From Nevskiaceae bacterium (GTDB taxonomy: Bacteria; Pseudomonadota; Gammaproteobacteria; Nevskiales; Nevskiaceae), in the NCBI GenBank assembly GCA_004297005.1, contig SCVA01000045.1, positions 1 through 64,000 of the forward strand: a DNA stretch of 64,000 nt, in the 5' to 3' direction. Every line of letters begins with the position of its first letter. The stretch's first letter is position 1. The translations under genes and the position numbers were made by a program. Positions 16,769-27,259 of this stretch are shown in pieces. The notes under the pieces are model-generated. The model was given only the letters and a program-made list of their open reading frames with translations, had not been told where the DNA came from and did not search any database.

Positions 16769-17240
16769 GACGGCGCCGGACTTACGACATCCGTCGAACC
16801 CGTTGCACCTCTGCCCCCTCTAGGGGGCTTATTTTTTGGCCCGCAGGCCAGGAAGCCTGGTAGTAGTGGTGTAGGAATATCGAACCGGTGCGCCCGAAAC
16901 TCCGGTCGCTGCGCGCGGTTCAATGAGTCCGTCCGTCACTTGGCGAAAAGCCGCCAACTGACGGATCGCGCCGCGCGCGACCTTCGGCGGTCATTGATCC
17001 GTGCTCGACTCCCTGCGGGGGCAGACTCCGTTCGACATGCCGGCCTTATGGCCTGCATGCCGACCCGGAGTCGATTGTTCTGAAAAGGCAGGCTTAACGA
17101 TCAGCAGCTTGCACGCAATGCGCGCAACAAAACCCACCGGTAAGTAGTTGATATTGCGGAAAGCTGAACGCAATTAAGAAGGCGAGCAAAAAAGCTGGAA
17201 ATAGTCGCCTGATCAAAGACATGGCCTGCGAACGAACACT
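16769..17240. other. Non-coding right flank of the island
   Basis: No convincing gene in 472 bp. It holds a terminator (16813-16837) and a 13-bp imperfect inverted repeat (CCGTCACTTGGCG at 16933-16945 against CGCCAACTGACGG at 16952-16964, one mismatch). It then runs AT-richer to the tRNA fragment. It may contain integrase arm sites of the island, but none was identified. Confidence 0.5.
16813..16837 (+). terminator. Rho-independent terminator
   Basis: Stem GCCCCCT / AGGGGGC with a 2-nt loop (16813-16828), followed by TTATTTTTT. It closes the transcript of the VbhA-like gene. Confidence 0.85.
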
Positions 17241-17287
17241 CCTTGGGGTGGTAGTGGTCGGAGGTTCAAATCCTCTCGCGCCGACCA
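17241..17287 (+). other. 3' fragment of tRNA-Pro(GGG): island attachment scar
   Basis: The sequence reads as the 3' half of a tRNA: anticodon loop TTGGGGT (anticodon GGG), 3' anticodon strand GGTAG, T-arm GGAGGTTCAAATCCTCT, acceptor strand CGCGCCG and ACCA. The 5' half (acceptor strand CGGCGCG, D-arm, full anticodon stem) is absent. The 5' anticodon strand should read CTACC, but the sequence departs from pairing after CC. This is what remains at one border when an element integrates into the 3' half of a tRNA gene. The intact tRNA should lie left of the window. Confidence 0.85.
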
Positions 17288-17309
17288 ACTTAATTTCCCG
17301 CTTTGCAGC

Positions 17310-17333
17310 AAAGCCCGCTTCGGCGGGCTTTGT
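17310..17333 (+). terminator. tRNA-Pro terminator
   Basis: AAAGCCCGC-TTCG-GCGGGCTTT (17310-17331), a strong UUCG tetraloop hairpin with T residues, 23 bp after the tRNA fragment. It is the original chromosomal terminator of the tRNA-Pro gene and supports placing the core chromosome from here on. Confidence 0.85.
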
Positions 17334-17486
17334 CGTTTCTGCCGTCCGTCGGGCTGATGCTAGCGGCTGTTGGCGATCTTCTGTCCAAGGCTGTTCCTGC
17401 GTCGATAGTTCGGCCATCAGCAAACCTCCCGCGCAGGATGCCGGGTTTGGCTCGCCAGGAGGCCGGTGTCAGAGCGGAGGCAGGCA

Positions 17487-18176
17487 ATGTCGAAGAATGG
17501 TCGAGAGCGGCGGCGGAGAGGGCTGATCGGCGCCTTTCGGCGTGGCGCCTACGGACTGATGCTCTGGGTGAGCGGCCAGCAACTCGCCGCCGCCGGTCAG
17601 GAGCAGGAGCTGTTCGGCAATATTCCCTTGAACGTGAACCTGAGCATCGAAGCTCAGAAGGGGTATTCGGGCGACGCGCTCAGTGTTTACCGCATCGGCT
17701 TTTCGACCAACGACCCGCGGCTGAGCGGGGCCTTCAATCGCCTCGCCCGTCTGCTGCAACTGCGCAACCACGAGGTGGTCGAGCAGGTGCGCGATATCCG
17801 CAATGGCATCGGTGTCGACTTCGATCTACCAGACGCCGGCAAGCTGCATTTCATGCTGCATCCGCGTGGCGACGAGATCGACCGCGGCGCCCGCTGGGTG
17901 CTGGGGGAAGGCGAGAACGAGAGCGCCGAGCCCTCCGAGCTCTGGTCGCTGGGTGCGGCGGTGGATCTGGTCAGCGTCGACCGCTTCGACGCCTCGTTCC
18001 AGATACGCGACCGCGAGCGTCGCCTGCAGGTGGCGCCACAGCTGATCATCGACGCCGACCGCCTGTTTGGCCTGCGTGGCAAGGCGGTCATCACCCTTCA
18101 GCAGGCCTGCTGGAAGAGCAGCACTGGCCAGCAGGACGAGCCGGTGCTGCAGATGCGCCTGAAGTGGCGCTTCTAG
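17487..18176 (+). CDS. Hypothetical protein (229 aa)
   Basis: No family was recognised. It has a very basic N-terminus (MSKNGRERRRRGLIGAFRR), a hydrophobic stretch at about 21-35 (GAYGLMLWVSGQQLAAAG) that could be a signal or anchor, then a beta-rich domain ending KSSTGQQDEPVLQMRLKWRF. The C-terminal aromatic Phe after a beta-strand resembles outer-membrane or periplasmic beta proteins. ATG 17487 was chosen for its GGAGG about 7 nt upstream. A GTG at 17466 is possible. It is the first chromosomal gene after the island border and is convergent with queF. Confidence 0.65.
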   Translation: MSKNGRERRRRGLIGAFRRGAYGLMLWVSGQQLAAAGQEQELFGNIPLNVNLSIEAQKGYSGDALSVYRIGFSTNDPRLSGAFNRLARLLQLRNHEVVEQVRDIRNGIGVDFDLPDAGKLHFMLHPRGDEIDRGARWVLGEGENESAEPSELWSLGAAVDLVSVDRFDASFQIRDRERRLQVAPQLIIDADRLFGLRGKAVITLQQACWKSSTGQQDEPVLQMRLKWRF

Positions 18177-18189
18177 GGCCCGTTCGGGG

Positions 18190-18615
18190 CTAGTGGTTCT
18201 GATAGCCCTCCCACTTCGCCGGCGGTAGGCCGCTGGGGTCGGCGAAGGCCGGCGCGTAGCCGGGCTGACGGTGCTCGACGGTGACGTGGGTATAGATGCC
18301 ACCGCGCACGTACCAGTCGGCGGTCAGGCGCATGAACTTGGGCTGGGTGGCGGCCACCAGATCATCGAGGATGCTGTTGGTCACCGCCTCGTGAAAGGCG
18401 CCTTCGTTGCGATAGCTCCACATGTACAGCTTCAGGGACTTCAGTTCCACGCAGAGTTCGCCTGGGATGTACTCCAGGTAGAAGGTCGCGAAGTCGGGCT
18501 GGCCGGTCTTCGGACACAGGCAGGTGAATTCCGGCATCCGCATGCGGATCAGGAAGTCGCGCGCCGGGTTCGGGTTGGGGAAGGTTTCCAGCGACTTCGA
18601 CGGCTGAGTGGACAT
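18190..18615 (-). CDS. queF: NADPH-dependent preQ0 reductase QueF (unimodular)
   Basis: Reduces 7-cyano-7-deazaguanine to preQ1 for queuosine in tRNA. The 141-aa product is the short, unimodular type. The catalytic Cys lies in [21 protein letters not shown], followed by the substrate/NADPH motif [23 protein letters not shown] 18615 gives [12 protein letters not shown]. Longer readings upstream are not supported. The E. coli-type enzyme is about twice as long (two fused modules), so the short form is a useful lineage hint. It is divergent from smc across a 199-bp promoter gap. Confidence 0.95.
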   Translation of the reverse strand: MSTQPSKSLETFPNPNPARDFLIRMRMPEFTCLCPKTGQPDFATFYLEYIPGELCVELKSLKLYMWSYRNEGAFHEAVTNSILDDLVAATQPKFMRLTADWYVRGGIYTHVTVEHRQPGYAPAFADPSGLPPAKWEGYQNH

Positions 18616-18814
18616 GGTCTGCGGAGGCAAGGCGGGGATGTTGGGCCGGTGTAGGGGCCGGACAGGGCGTGAATTATTGATGCGCCCCGGCAAACTTGAA
18701 AGCGCGGCAGGTCCGACAGCAGCCGGCGGTTCGAGTGCGGCGGCCCGAATTAGTACACTAGACGCCCGTCCGCCCATCTAGACCGCGCCCACGCGGCTCC
18801 AAGCCAAACCGTCA

Positions 18815-21800
18815 ATGCGTCTTACCGCCATCAAGCTCGCGGGCTTCAAGTCTTTTGTCGATCCCACGGCACTGCCGCTGCCGTCGAATCTCACCGGCAT
18901 TGTCGGCCCCAATGGCTGCGGCAAGTCCAACCTCATCGACGCGGTGCGCTGGGTGCTGGGCGAAACCAGCATCAAGAACCTGCGCGGCGCCGACTCCGAG
19001 GACGTGATCTTCAACGGCTCGAAGTCGCGCAAGCCGGTCGGCCGCGCCTCGGTAGAGCTGGTGTTCGACAACTCCGACCAGCAGATCGTCGGCCCCTACG
19101 CCGCCTACACCGACATCTCGGTGAAGCGCGAGCTGACCCGCGACGGCAACTCGCAGTACTACCTGAACGGCAAGAAGTGCCTGAAGCGCGACGTCACCGA
19201 TCTCTTCCTCGGTACCGGCCTGGGCGGCAAGAACCAGTACGCGATCATCGAGCAGGGCATGGTCAGCCGCATGGTCGAGGCCAAGCCCGACGAGCTGCGC
19301 CAGTGGTTGGAAGAAGCGGCCGGCATCAGCAAGTACAAGGAGCGCCGGCGCGAAACCGAGTCGCGGATCAAGCAGACGCGGGAAAATCTCTCCCGTCTCA
19401 ACGACTTGCGCAGTGAACTTGGGACCCGGCTGGAGGTTTTGGCCAAGCAGGCGTCCAACGCCGAGAAATTCAAGGAATTCAAGGCACAGGAGCGACAACT
19501 TCGAGCCGAGATTCTGGTGCTGCGCTTGGCCGCCCTGGAGCAGCAGCGCAGTGCCACCCTGGCCCAGATCGCGGCCCAGGAGCAGGCCTTCGAGGCCGCC
19601 AAGCGGGCGGTGATCGAGAGCTACGCCGGCCGCCAGCAGGCCGAGGCGGCATTCAAGGCCGAGCAGGAACTGCTCAACGGCGAGCAGGCCCAGGTCTACG
19701 AGGCCGAGGCGGCCCTGGCGCGCCACGAGCAGGCACTCAAGCACGCCCGCGAGCTGCAAAGCCTGAAGGCGCGCGAGCTGGAGCAGCTCAGCCGCCAGCT
19801 CCTCGAATTGCAGCAGCGCGAACAGCGCGAGCAGCAGCGCCTGCTGTCGCTGAACGCCGATGTCGCCGCGCTGGAGCAGCAGGCGCAGGACGCCGAAACC
19901 GCCGAGGGCGAGGCCCTGGCGGCGGTCAGCAAGGCCGAGGCCGAGTCCCAGGCCGAGCAGCAGAAGTGGAATGAACACCTGGCGCGCGCCGAGGCGCCGC
20001 TGACCCAGGTCGAGGCCGAGCGCGTGCGGGTGCAGCAGCTCGACCGCGCCCGCCTGATGCTGGACGAGCGGGTCAAGCGCCTGGCCGGCGAGCAGGCGAC
20101 GCTGGACGCGGCGCCGATCCAGACCAGCCTGAGCGACTGCGATGCCGAGCTGGCGAGCCTGCAAACCGAGCTGGCCGAGGCCAGCGCCCGCCTGCAGCAG
20201 GTCGATCAGGAGCTGGCCAGCCAGCGCGACATCCGCGCCAACCTGGAAAAGAACCTGCACGAGGACCGCCAGACCCTGCAGTCGGCGCGCGGTCGCCTGG
20301 CCTCGCTGGAAACCCTGCAACAGGCCGCCCTGCGCCAGGACGACGCCGAGCTGAACCAGTGGCTGCGGGCGCAGAACCTCACCGAGGCGCCAAGGCTGGC
20401 CTCGCAACTGAGTGTCGAAGGCGGCTGGGAGGCGGCGGTGGAGCACGTGCTCGGCGGCCTCTTGCAAGCTCCGCTGACTCCGACCTACGCCGACACCACC
20501 GGCGCGCCCAAGGCCGGCATCGCCCTGCTCGATGCCACGCCGGGCGTGCCTCCCGGCGATGCCGACCGCCTCTCGCACCATGTGCGCGGGCCGGCGGCGG
20601 TGCTGGAGTTCCTGCACGGCGTGTTCGTCGCGCCCAGCACCGAAGCGGCGCGCGGGCGTGCCGAGACCCTGCTCGCCGGCGAGTCGGTGGTGACGCCGGA
20701 CGGCGTCTGGCGCGGCCGTGGCTGGGTGCGCCACCCCAAGACCGGCGACGCCCAGAGCGGCGTGCTGGCGCGCGCCCAGTTGCTCAAGCAGCTCAAGACC
20801 CAGGTCGATGCCCTGGCGGCGAAGGTCGCGGAGCAGGAGCAGAGCCTGGGTGGCCTGCGCAATCAGGCGCAGAGCCTGGAGGCCGAGCGCCGCGAGCAGG
20901 CCGCGCGGGTCGAGCAGCGCCGTCAGCGGCAGTCGCAGCGTCAGGCCTTCCGGCAAGCGCAGGCGGTGCGCCTGGAGCAGGTGATCAACCGGCAGAACCA
21001 ATTGAGCCAGGAATTGCAGGCCCTGCATGCACAGCAGGAGCAGCAAAGCCAGGAGCTGGCCGCTTCCCGCGAGCAACTGGTGCAGTTGGAGGCCACCGCC
21101 GCCCGCCTGCGCCAGGAGCGCGTCGAATTGCAGCAGTCGCAGGCGCGGGCCCGCGACCAGGTCAACCGCGTGCGCGCCCTGCTCAACCAGGCGGCGCAGG
21201 CGCGCAATGCCGTGCAACTGCGCCTGGCCGGGCAGAAGAGCGCGGTCACCGCCCTGCAACAGGCCTTGCAGGACCTCGCCGCGCGGGTGGTCGCGCAGGC
21301 CGAGGCCAAGGCCGAGTACGAGGCCCAGGCCGGGGAACTGGATGCGCCGGTCACCGAGACCGCGGGCGAGGTCGAAGCCGCTCGCGCCCTGGTCGCGGCC
21401 AAGCGCGAACAGTTGCGTGGTGCGCGCGAACGCCTGAGCGCCGCCGAGCGGGCGCTGAGCCAGACGCAGGAAGCCGCGCGCACCGCCGAGTTTGGGCAGG
21501 ACGCCGCCCGCGACGCGCTACAGCAGTCGCGGCTGGAAGCCGAGGGCGACAAGGCCCGCGAGGCCTCGCTGCTGGAGCAGGTGACCGAGACTGGCTTCGA
21601 GCTGGAACCCCTGCGTGCCGGCCTGCCGGCCGACGCCGCCGCCGAGCCCTGGGAGGAAAAGCTGGCCTCGATGCTGCGCCGTATCGAACGCCTGGGCGCG
21701 ATCAACCTGGCGGCGATCCAGGAGCTGGAAGAGGCGCAGACCCGCGCCAGCTATCTCGACGAGCAGAACCAGGACCTCACCGGCGCGCTGGACACGCTGG

Positions 21801-22330
21801 AAGAGGCGATGCGCAAGATCGACGCCGAGACCCGCGATCTCTTCAAGCAGACCTTCGACACCGTCAACACCGTGTTCATGGACCGCTTCCCCAAGCTGTT
21901 CGGTGGCGGCGAGGCCTATCTGGAGCTGACCGGCGACAATTTGCTCGACACCGGCGTGCGGGTGATGGCGCGGCCGCCGGGCAAGCGCAACTCGACTATC
22001 CAGTTGTTGTCGGGTGGTGAAAAGGCGATGACCGCGGTGGCGCTGCTGCTGGCGCTGTTCCAGCTCAACCCGGCGCCGTTCTGCCTGATGGACGAGGTTG
22101 ATGCGCCTCTGGACGACGCCAATGTCGGCCGGTTTTGCGAGATCGTCCGGGAAATGTCGCAAGGCGTTCAATTCATTATCATTACGCACAACAAGATCAC
22201 CATGGAGCTGGCCAACCAGTTGCACGGCGTCACCATGCAGGAGCCGGGCGTCTCGCGCCTGGTGAGTGTGGACGTGGCGCAGGCAGTGGAATTGACCGGC
22301 TCTGAGTTGCCACAAGAGAACGCACGATGA
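18815..22330 (+). CDS. smc: Chromosome segregation ATPase SMC
   Basis: A 1171-aa condensin subunit. The N-terminal ATPase half has Walker A GPNGCGKSN (31-39). Long Gln/Glu/Ala-rich coiled coils (about 170-500 and 660-1000) flank a hinge near 510-640. The C-terminal half has the ABC signature LLSGGEKAMTAVALLLALF and Walker B FCLMDEVDAPLDDANV. It works with ScpA and ScpB, encoded at 28.9-30.5 kb. The last 4 bp overlap zipA. Repetitive coiled-coil coding creates several long spurious ORFs on the other strand and in other frames. Confidence 0.98.
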   Translation: MRLTAIKLAGFKSFVDPTALPLPSNLTGIVGPNGCGKSNLIDAVRWVLGETSIKNLRGADSEDVIFNGSKSRKPVGRASVELVFDNSDQQIVGPYAAYTDISVKRELTRDGNSQYYLNGKKCLKRDVTDLFLGTGLGGKNQYAIIEQGMVSRMVEAKPDELRQWLEEAAGISKYKERRRETESRIKQTRENLSRLNDLRSELGTRLEVLAKQASNAEKFKEFKAQERQLRAEILVLRLAALEQQRSATLAQIAAQEQAFEAAKRAVIESYAGRQQAEAAFKAEQELLNGEQAQVYEAEAALARHEQALKHARELQSLKARELEQLSRQLLELQQREQREQQRLLSLNADVAALEQQAQDAETAEGEALAAVSKAEAESQAEQQKWNEHLARAEAPLTQVEAERVRVQQLDRARLMLDERVKRLAGEQATLDAAPIQTSLSDCDAELASLQTELAEASARLQQVDQELASQRDIRANLEKNLHEDRQTLQSARGRLASLETLQQAALRQDDAELNQWLRAQNLTEAPRLASQLSVEGGWEAAVEHVLGGLLQAPLTPTYADTTGAPKAGIALLDATPGVPPGDADRLSHHVRGPAAVLEFLHGVFVAPSTEAARGRAETLLAGESVVTPDGVWRGRGWVRHPKTGDAQSGVLARAQLLKQLKTQVDALAAKVAEQEQSLGGLRNQAQSLEAERREQAARVEQRRQRQSQRQAFRQAQAVRLEQVINRQNQLSQELQALHAQQEQQSQELAASREQLVQLEATAARLRQERVELQQSQARARDQVNRVRALLNQAAQARNAVQLRLAGQKSAVTALQQALQDLAARVVAQAEAKAEYEAQAGELDAPVTETAGEVEAARALVAAKREQLRGARERLSAAERALSQTQEAARTAEFGQDAARDALQQSRLEAEGDKAREASLLEQVTETGFELEPLRAGLPADAAAEPWEEKLASMLRRIERLGAINLAAIQELEEAQTRASYLDEQNQDLTGALDTLEEAMRKIDAETRDLFKQTFDTVNTVFMDRFPKLFGGGEAYLELTGDNLLDTGVRVMARPPGKRNSTIQLLSGGEKAMTAVALLLALFQLNPAPFCLMDEVDAPLDDANVGRFCEIVREMSQGVQFIIITHNKITMELANQLHGVTMQEPGVSRLVSVDVAQAVELTGSELPQENAR

Positions 22331-23019
22331 CGCCACTCCAGTGGGCGCTGTTGGTTGTGGGGTTGGGAGCCGCGATTGCGGTCTGGTGGGTGTCGCGTCG
22401 CCGCGGCAGCGGTCTGCGTGACTGGCAGCCGGGCGGCGGCGGCGAGCCCACGCTGGGGGTGCCGCGGCGTCCCGCCGATGCCCAGCTCGACATGTTCAAC
22501 AGCACCGGCCAGTTTGATGAATTTGGCGTCGGCAAGCCGCGCAAGGTCGCGCCGCGTCTGGATGGCGCGCCCACCGCCTCGGAGGCCGCGAGCCGCCCGC
22601 CGGTGCAGCAGAAGATCGTCGCCCTGCTGATCGCCGAACGCGACGGCACCCACATCAACGGCCCCAAGATCCACGCCGCGCTCAAGGCCCAGGGCCTGGC
22701 CTTTGGCGACAAGCAGATCTACCACCACCTGGCCGGCGGCGAGCCGGTGTTCAGCGTCGCCAGCCTGCTCAAGCCTGGTTATCTCGACCCGGCCGAGGCG
22801 GCTGGCTTCAGCACGCCGGGACTGTCGATGTTCCTCGTGCTGCCGGGGCCGCTGCCGCCGGTCACCGCCTTCCGCGAGATGCTGCAGACCGCCCATGCCC
22901 TGGCCCAGGCGCTCAATGCCGAGGTCTACGATATGCGCCGCAAGCCGCTAACGCCGGAGGCGCTGCTGAAGCTCGAACACGATGTCGAGCACTGGGCTCG
23001 CCAGCACCCCACGGCTTGA
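22327..23019 (+). CDS. zipA: Cell division protein ZipA
   Basis: A 230-aa FtsZ-anchoring protein. An N-terminal membrane segment (about 4-22) and basic RRRGSG stretch are followed by a short linker and the C-terminal FtsZ-binding domain at about 95-225 (KIVALLIAERDGTHINGPKI, GLSMFLVLPGPLPPVTAFREM). The linker is shorter than in E. coli ZipA (328 aa). ATGA overlap with smc and ligA downstream give the smc-zipA-ligA order common in gammaproteobacteria, a group to which ZipA is largely restricted. Confidence 0.93.
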   Translation: MTPLQWALLVVGLGAAIAVWWVSRRRGSGLRDWQPGGGGEPTLGVPRRPADAQLDMFNSTGQFDEFGVGKPRKVAPRLDGAPTASEAASRPPVQQKIVALLIAERDGTHINGPKIHAALKAQGLAFGDKQIYHHLAGGEPVFSVASLLKPGYLDPAEAAGFSTPGLSMFLVLPGPLPPVTAFREMLQTAHALAQALNAEVYDMRRKPLTPEALLKLEHDVEHWARQHPTA

Positions 23020-25235
<2,216 letters not shown>

Positions 25236-25250
25236 ATCGCTGCGCCGGAA

Positions 25251-25517
25251 TCAGGCCGGCGGCCGCGCCTCGATGGCCAGGGCGTGGATGTCGGTCTGCA
25301 TCAGCTCGCCCAGCGCCGCGTAGACCGCGCGGTGGCGCGCCAAGAGCGGCTGGCCACTGAAAGTCGCGGAAACCAGGCGCACCCGGAAATGCCCGCGACC
25401 ACTGGCGGCGCCGGCATGGCCGAGGTGCTGCGCGCTGTCGTCCTGCAACTCGATGTCGGCGTCGGGGAATGCCTCCCGCAGCGCCGCCTCGATGCGCGCG
25501 ATGCGGCTGGCGCTCAT
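25251..25517 (-). CDS. BolA-family protein
   Basis: An 88-aa protein with the BolA fold: RIARIEAALREAFPDADIEL, SGRGHFRVRLVSATFSGQPLLARHRAVYAAL, then MQTDIHALAIEA. BolA proteins bind [2Fe-2S] clusters with monothiol glutaredoxins. The conserved His residues of the loop and of the ARHRAVY helix are present. The ATG overlaps the stop of the YciI gene, and the order yciB-yciI-bolA on the minus strand is a common gammaproteobacterial cluster. Confidence 0.92.
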   Translation of the reverse strand: MSASRIARIEAALREAFPDADIELQDDSAQHLGHAGAASGRGHFRVRLVSATFSGQPLLARHRAVYAALGELMQTDIHALAIEARPPA

Positions 25518-25816
25518 TCCGGAAAGGTCTTGACGAAGGGCTGCACCAGCACCTGCTCGAACACGCCTTCCAGCGCGTAGGGGTCGGCGGCTGCCCAGGC
25601 TTCAGCCTCGGCGAGGCTGGCGAACTCGGCGACGATCAGGCTGCCGTTGAAGCCGGCTTCATTGGCGGCGCTGGCATCGACCTTGGGGCGTGGGCCGGCG
25701 AGCAGCAGGCGTCCCTCGGACTGGAGCGCGCGCAGGCGCTCGACATGGGCGGGGCGGGCCAGCTTGCGCCGGGGCAAGGCGTCGGGAGCGTCTTGGCCGA
25801 GAATCATGTAGAGCAT
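25514..25816 (-). CDS. yciI: YciI-family protein
   Basis: A 100-aa ferredoxin-like alpha/beta-barrel protein of the YCII family: MLYMILGQDAPDAL, RPAHVERLRALQSEGRLLLAGPRP, then EAEAWAAADPYALEGVFEQVLVQPF, with the conserved His-Asp pair (RPAH and ADPY). Biochemical function is unknown for most members. ATG 25816 shares a base with the yciB TGA, and the stop overlaps the bolA-like ATG, so the three genes form one coupled operon. Confidence 0.93.
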   Translation of the reverse strand: MLYMILGQDAPDALPRRKLARPAHVERLRALQSEGRLLLAGPRPKVDASAANEAGFNGSLIVAEFASLAEAEAWAAADPYALEGVFEQVLVQPFVKTFPE

Positions 25817-26367
25817 CACTTCTTCTCCGCGCCGTCTTGTTCGTGCACCAGATAGCGGCTGAGGAAGGGCAGGTGGGCAAACATGAAGGCCATCATGATC
25901 AGCGAGAAGCCAAAGGCCTTGAGCTTGACCCAGGTGGCCTCGTCGAAGTGGTGGGCGACGTAGTAGTTCAGCACCGCGCAGAACAGGAAGAACGCGGCCC
26001 AGGCCAGGTTCACCCGCTTCCAGACCGCGTCCGGCATCACCAGCATCTTCTGCGGGATGCGCTGCAGCAGCACCTTGTCGCCGACCAGATGGCTGCCCAG
26101 CAGGGCGGCTGCGAACAGCGTGTAGACCACGCTGGGCTTGAGCTTGATGAAATCGGGATCGCGGAAGGCGAGGGTGATGCCACCCAGAACCAGGGCGACC
26201 AGGGCGCCGATGAAATGCGCCTTGTGCAGCTTGCGGCTGATCAGCCAGTGGCCGGCGACGGTGACGAACATCGCGGCAATCAGTACGCCGGTGGCGAGGT
26301 AGATGTCGCCAAAATAATAGGCGCCGATGAAGGCGATGGCGGGCAGCAGATCGAGCAGGGTTTTCAT
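25816..26367 (-). CDS. yciB: Septation protein A (YciB), inner membrane
   Basis: A 183-aa integral membrane protein of the IspZ/YciB family with about five to six helices. It starts MKTLLDLLPAIAFIGAYYF and contains the family stretches DPDFIKLKPSVVYTLFAA and LNLAWAAFF (here RVNLAWAAFFLFCAVLNYYVA). It is involved in cell envelope and septum function. The start at 26367 was chosen for the canonical N-terminus. Upstream in-frame codons give no family match. It is divergent from yciO with a 31-bp gap that must hold both promoters. Confidence 0.94.
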   Translation of the reverse strand: MKTLLDLLPAIAFIGAYYFGDIYLATGVLIAAMFVTVAGHWLISRKLHKAHFIGALVALVLGGITLAFRDPDFIKLKPSVVYTLFAAALLGSHLVGDKVLLQRIPQKMLVMPDAVWKRVNLAWAAFFLFCAVLNYYVAHHFDEATWVKLKAFGFSLIMMAFMFAHLPFLSRYLVHEQDGAEKK

Positions 26368-26398
26368 CCCGCGATTGTAGCTGGGCCTACAATGTGGG

Positions 26399-27025
26399 AT
26401 GCCTGCCGAATTCCTAGAACTGCATCCGGTCAACCCGCAGAAGCGCCTGCTCGCCCAGGCCGCCGAGCAGCTGCGCCGTGGCGCGGTGATCGCCTATCCC
26501 ACCGACTCCTGCTACGCCCTCGGCTGCCAGCTCGACGACAAGGCCGCTGCCGAGCGGCTGCGGCGCATCCGCGACTTCGACAAGCACCACCAGTTCACCC
26601 TGGTCTGCCGCGACCTCTCGGAGATTTCCCACTACGCGCGCGTCGACAACTGGCAGTTCCGCATCCTCAAGCTGCTCACGCCCGGCCCCTACACCTTCAT
26701 CCTGCCGGCCTCCAAGGAGCTGCCCAAGCGCCTGAGCCATGAAAAGCGCAAGACCATCGGCATCCGCGTGCCCGAGCATGTGGTGGCGCAGTCGCTGCTG
26801 GAAGCGCTGGGCGGGCCGCTGATCTCCTGCACCCTGCAGTTTCCCGGCGAGGATCAGCCGGTGAGCGAGCCGCAGGACGCCGAGAAGCAGTTGCTGCACT
26901 CGGTGGATCTGGTGCTGGATGCCGGCAACTGCGGTCTCACGCCGACCACGGTGATCGACCTCTCCGGCGACGCGCCGGTGCTGGTGCGGCAGGGGCGTGG
27001 CGACGTCTCCATGCTCGGGCTCTGA
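26399..27025 (+). CDS. yciO: YciO, Sua5/YrdC-family protein
   Basis: A 208-aa YrdC-fold protein close to E. coli YciO: RGAVIAYPTDSCYALGCQL at the nucleotide-binding cleft, DKHHQFTLVCRDLSEIS, then TPGPYTFILPAS and KTIGIRVPEH. YrdC/Sua5 proteins make threonylcarbamoyl-AMP for tRNA t6A. YciO proteins carry the fold but with weak activity, so the exact role is uncertain. The yciO, site-2 protease, trpS, scpA, scpB, rluB order is typical of gammaproteobacteria. The hairpin array 27031-27243 follows. Confidence 0.93.
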   Translation: MPAEFLELHPVNPQKRLLAQAAEQLRRGAVIAYPTDSCYALGCQLDDKAAAERLRRIRDFDKHHQFTLVCRDLSEISHYARVDNWQFRILKLLTPGPYTFILPASKELPKRLSHEKRKTIGIRVPEHVVAQSLLEALGGPLISCTLQFPGEDQPVSEPQDAEKQLLHSVDLVLDAGNCGLTPTTVIDLSGDAPVLVRQGRGDVSMLGL

Positions 27026-27030
27026 GGCCG

Positions 27031-27243
27031 GTGAGGGCGGGTCGCTGCGCGACCCTGTGAGGGCGCCGACTGCGCTGCGCTGGTCGGCTGTGAGGTCGCT
27101 CGGCTGCGCCTCGCTGTGAGGGAAAAGCTCAAACGAGTGGTCTATCCGTGCTTGTCCCTCACAGGGACGCGCAGCGGCCCGCCCTCACAGCGGGGAGCGT
27201 AGCGAACCCGCGCCCTCACAGGCGGCGGAGCCGCCGCCCTCAC
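27031..27243. repeat. Array of six hairpins with a conserved TGTGAGGG spacer, arranged head to head
   Basis: GTGAGG occurs at 27031, 27057, 27090 and 27116, and CCCTCAC at 27156, 27182, 27213 and 27237. Between neighbouring spacers lies a hairpin whose stem differs each time (for example GGGTCG/CGACCC, GCCGAC/GTCGGC, GCGGG/CCCGC, GGCGGC/GCCGCC) around a loop resembling CGCTGCGC. Three units point one way and three the other, separated by about 33 bp of unrelated sequence. Stem changes are compensated, so structure rather than sequence is kept. Confidence 0.85.
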
Positions 27244-27247
27244 CACG

Positions 27248-27253
27248 TATAAT
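27248..27253 (+). promoter_or_regulatory. Candidate -10 box giving a leaderless transcript
   Basis: A perfect TATAAT ends 6 bp before the ATG at 27260, so transcription would start at or next to the A of the start codon. There is no Shine-Dalgarno sequence. No good -35 box lies 16-18 bp upstream, where the hairpin array ends. Confidence 0.5.
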
Positions 27254-27259
27254 GCGGCC

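Noticed and set aside
17094..17423. Minus-strand 109-aa frame containing VGARGFEPPTTTTPRS
   Set aside because: This GARGFEP-type string is the classic false protein made by translating the antisense of a tRNA T-arm; here it overlies the tRNA-Pro fragment and its terminator.
18812..21259. Long minus-strand and alternate-frame ORFs across smc
   Set aside because: They arise from the GC-rich, repetitive coiled-coil codons of smc, are extremely Leu/Gln- or Arg-rich and match no family.
27031..27243. CRISPR array
   Set aside because: Although a short repeat recurs with variable parts between, the variable parts are self-complementary hairpins, the repeat is only 8-9 bp, and half the copies are inverted.
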